Assembly (NCBI RefSeq): GCF_001884065.1
Contig: NZ_MACH01000048.1
Coordinates: forward strand, 1 to 64,000
Length of the DNA: 64,000 nucleotides
Source: Bacillus proteolyticus
GTDB lineage: Bacteria; Bacillota; Bacilli; Bacillales; Bacillaceae_G
Direction: 5' to 3'
In this document: positions 62,073 through 64,000 of the stretch, piece by piece
How positions within the stretch are numbered: the stretch's first letter is position 1
Layout of the letters: every line of letters begins with the position of its first letter
Position numbers and translations under genes: made by a program
Notes under the pieces: generated by a model
The model's input: the letters and a program-made list of their open reading frames with translations, nothing else
What the model was told of the DNA's origin: nothing
The model's database searches: none

Positions 62073-62133
62073 TGTAAATATATCTTTACATATTTTTGGG
62101 TATATTATACAATTTTGTAAAGATATATTTACA
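62073..62133. promoter_or_regulatory. Paired operators around the DUF3267 promoter
   Basis: 62073-62090 and 62116-62133 are perfect 18-bp inverted copies of each other, and each is itself a TGTAAA-N6-TTTACA dyad. The 25 bases between hold a likely -10 (TATTAT or TATACA). Two repressor sites bracketing a promoter is the simplest reading. Confidence 0.7.
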
Positions 62134-62149
62134 TTTTAGGAGGGGGAAA

Positions 62150-62686
62150 ATGGATAAAAGAAAAGAAACGACTGTTACTGTTTCGATGGTTAAATTAAAT
62201 ATCTATTCATTTTTTATAATATTCGCTCTGGCGATTGGAATTAGTTATTTACATGCGCTTTTTTCAGGTAAGTTTCAATTTGAAATTACATTGCCGATTA
62301 TGTTTCTTTTAATTATTGGAATGATTGTTCTCGTTTGTATACATGAAGCGATACATTTAATAGGATTTCGCTATATCGGAGGTGTTCCGTGGAGCGAACT
62401 AAAATGGGGTGTCAATTGGAAATTAGGTGTAGCATACGCTCATTCTAAAAAGGAAATTACAGTAAAGCAAATGAAGAAAGTGCTAATGCTGCCGTTTTTA
62501 CCAACTGGAATTTTGCCAATTGTAATTGGATTAGCTATGAATATGCAATCCATCTCATTTTTAGGGGTTCTACTAACAGCAGGTTGTATCGGTGACATTG
62601 CTTTATATCAAAAAGTTTCAAAGTTTCCAGATGATGCGCAAGTTAAAGATCATCCGAGTAAACCGCAGTTTACAGTTTATGAATAA
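62150..62686 (+). CDS. DUF3267 membrane metalloprotease-like protein
   Basis: 178 residues, four TM helices; HEAIH at 65-69 is a HExxH zinc motif inside the membrane region, as in DUF3267 putative zincins. ATG 62150 behind AGGAGGGGG. Intramembrane or membrane-adjacent protease role is inferred. Divergent operators upstream indicate tight control. Confidence 0.82.
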   Translation: MDKRKETTVTVSMVKLNIYSFFIIFALAIGISYLHALFSGKFQFEITLPIMFLLIIGMIVLVCIHEAIHLIGFRYIGGVPWSELKWGVNWKLGVAYAHSKKEITVKQMKKVLMLPFLPTGILPIVIGLAMNMQSISFLGVLLTAGCIGDIALYQKVSKFPDDAQVKDHPSKPQFTVYE

Positions 62687-62692
62687 TAAAGG

Positions 62693-62729
62693 AAGAGGAG
62701 GCGTTTTTGAATAACGGCCTCCTCTTTTT
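62693..62729 (+). terminator. Terminator after the DUF3267 gene
   Basis: AAGAGGAGGC pairs with GCCTCCTCTT, 14-nt loop, then T3G. Confidence 0.8.
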
Positions 62730-62761
62730 GGCGGTAAATCGCTCATATAATTTATTTACTA

Positions 62762-63433
62762 TCATCTTGTTTTTATCTCTACCTCTAAAAACGAAAGAAC
62801 ATCTAATAAATCATCTATCACACGTGAATGCTCAAAGTCACCCCAAAATAAATCTCTCTTCCAAACGCCAAGAATTCCTACTTGTTCAGAACCGAGCACA
62901 TCGTTTTCTGGATGATCTCCAACGTAAAGACATTCTTCGGCTTTTACATTTAGCTTTTGCAAAGCTCGTTCGAAAATTTCAGGATGTGGTTTCTTAATTC
63001 CTTCTGCTTCTGAAATGAGAATTGTATTTGTATACGTATGTATGTTTAAGGCACGAAGGTTGTGCATTTGAAAATCAGTAAAGCCGTTTGTAATAATGCC
63101 AATTTTAATATTTTGTTGTATTAAACGCTGAAGTAATTTATGCATGTTTGGGAAAGGGATACAATGATATTGAAAATTTGTAATGTAGTCGTGCAGCAGT
63201 TGCTCTGGTGTTAAAGTGGTAATATTATATTCGCCAATGAGAGTAGCATATACTTTATCCTTCCACGTGTAGCCATTGTTGTCGAGTTCAAGAAAACGAG
63301 AACAATACTCGGATTGTTCAAGGTTCATAAAATGAAGGGAAAAGCGATTGTATTGGTCATGGATAAATCGCTCTAAAGATTGTCGTCGATCTAATAGTGT
63401 CCCATCTAAATCAAATAGCACAGCATGAATCAT
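62762..63433 (-). CDS. HAD-superfamily hydrolase
   Basis: 223 residues. Catalytic D8 and D10 in VLFDLDGTLLD, motif II IITNG, motif III lysine in EAEGIKKPHPEIF and motif IV YVGDHPENDVLG. Haloacid dehalogenase/YjjG-type phosphatase with a helical cap; substrate unknown. ATG 63433 follows GAGGAGG. Confidence 0.88.
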   Translation of the reverse strand: MIHAVLFDLDGTLLDRRQSLERFIHDQYNRFSLHFMNLEQSEYCSRFLELDNNGYTWKDKVYATLIGEYNITTLTPEQLLHDYITNFQYHCIPFPNMHKLLQRLIQQNIKIGIITNGFTDFQMHNLRALNIHTYTNTILISEAEGIKKPHPEIFERALQKLNVKAEECLYVGDHPENDVLGSEQVGILGVWKRDLFWGDFEHSRVIDDLLDVLSFLEVEIKTR

Positions 63434-63479
63434 ATGTAACCTCCTCAAAGCTTTTATAAATAATTATCGCATATTCGTC

Positions 63480-63494
63480 AGAAAATGATTATCA
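63480..63494 (+). promoter_or_regulatory. Fur-box-like site before the last lipoprotein
   Basis: AGAAAATGATTATCA matches TGATAATnATTATCA at 13 of 15 positions and lies 33 bases before the lipoprotein start. Suggests iron control. Confidence 0.55.
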
Positions 63495-63526
63495 TATTTT
63501 TGTAGGCTGTAACGACGGAGGTTTAA

Positions 63527-64000
63527 ATGAAAAAATTGTATGGAAAGATAACATGTTTTATAATTTCAATTGGTTTAGTCGCCGGATGTGATATGGCGGA
63601 GCAAACTTTGAAAAGAGAGAAGAAAGATGTGTGTGAAACGACAGAAGAATGTACAGAAATAGGCGATAAAACGCTCCAAAAAGTATATAAAAAGATAGAT
63701 GGACTTTCGGAACTTGAAGTGCCCGAGGAGGATGTAACAGAACATCATACAAGTAAGGATATGAAAGAAGTAGAAATGAAAAAAGAGGATGATGAAAATT
63801 ATTTCTTTTTAGCTTCTTATTATATTGATGGAGACGCAATTGTAGATCCTTATTTCGATAAACTAGATCGGAAACGATTGAATAAGGCTTTCGCTGAAGA
63901 TAAAGAAGCGAAAGAAGAGGTGCTGGAACAGCGTCAAGATAGAGGGTATCATGGGTCGTTATGGGAGATGTACAGTACTCTTATTCCAGCTAAGTATCGC
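63527..64000 (+). CDS. Lipoprotein, cut by the window end
   Basis: 158 codons visible, open at the window edge. Signal peptide with lipobox LVAGC (C21); mature part Glu/Lys-rich with a DVCETTEECTE pair of cysteines and YFFLASYYIDGDAIVDPYF. Strong GGAGG ribosome site. Function not recognised; a Fur-like site upstream points to an iron- or haem-related role. Confidence 0.8.
   Translation, partial: MKKLYGKITCFIISIGLVAGCDMAEQTLKREKKDVCETTEECTEIGDKTLQKVYKKIDGLSELEVPEEDVTEHHTSKDMKEVEMKKEDDENYFFLASYYIDGDAIVDPYFDKLDRKRLNKAFAEDKEAKEEVLEQRQDRGYHGSLWEMYSTLIPAKYR

Overview
The window is a stretch of low-GC Firmicute chromosome that I assign to the Bacillus cereus group. Reasons: MenE/MenC, LuxS, YtkD, YtzI and CydAB read as close Bacillus orthologues; a class D sortase sits next to an LPNTA-type substrate (the SrtC/BasI arrangement known from B. 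anthracis); SLH-domain surface proteins and a GerPF-like protein occur; and at least three copies of an intergenic repeat resemble the group-specific bcr1 element. No rRNA, tRNA, phage, plasmid or CRISPR locus was seen.

Layout. 1-5.7 kb: menE-menC (menaquinone), a 41-nt repeat array, then a VanR/VanS-like two-component system with a VanY-type carboxypeptidase. 5.9-12 kb: a catabolic operon (metallohydrolase, DgaE-type ammonia lyase, DgaF-type aldolase, sugar kinase, GntR regulator, frameshifted GntP permease) behind a catabolite-repression site. 12.4-21 kb: a BceRS-like two-component system and three tandem BceB-like permeases sharing one ATPase. 21-24.6 kb: sdpR-sdpI and an ABC exporter. 24.7-30.6 kb: AraC/GyrI-like regulator, a second BceAB-type transporter, a methyltransferase and a DedA protein. 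30.6-36.6 kb: small accessory genes, including an autoregulated XRE regulator, a zinc-ribbon microprotein, a frameshifted Rpn nuclease, a lipid kinase, hpt and an unknown 110-residue protein. 36.7-43.7 kb: a large SLH/SH3/C39 surface protein and basI-srtC with its own two-component system. 43.7-47.2 kb: thiT under a TPP riboswitch and Fur-boxed feoAB. 47.2-51 kb: a lipoprotein and a PspA-DUF350-DUF4178-DUF4247 operon. 51-58 kb: second 41-nt repeat array, YitT, YdcF, a 700-bp region of hairpins, an SLH-Excalibur protein, a GerPF-like protein and cydAB. 57.9-64 kb: carbonic anhydrase, yidD, luxS, a run of six paralogous small membrane proteins with ytzI, ytkD, a DUF3267 metalloprotease-like protein, a HAD hydrolase and a Fur-boxed lipoprotein cut by the window end.

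How it fits together. Cell-envelope surveillance is the main theme: two BceAB-type modules, three two-component systems, VanY, PspA, SdpI, sortase C and surface proteins. The most interesting regulatory signal is a composite promoter-like element of about 44 nt. It has an inverted TTACA-N4-TGTAA, a third TGTAAG in direct repeat at an 11-bp period, and in three of four copies a CGATAGT block at constant distance. It lies upstream of the second bceAB, of the unknown 110-residue gene and of the lipoprotein at 47.2-47.8 kb, and suggests an undescribed response-regulator regulon. Three genes each lack one base in a homopolymer run, so sequencing error must be excluded before calling them pseudogenes.
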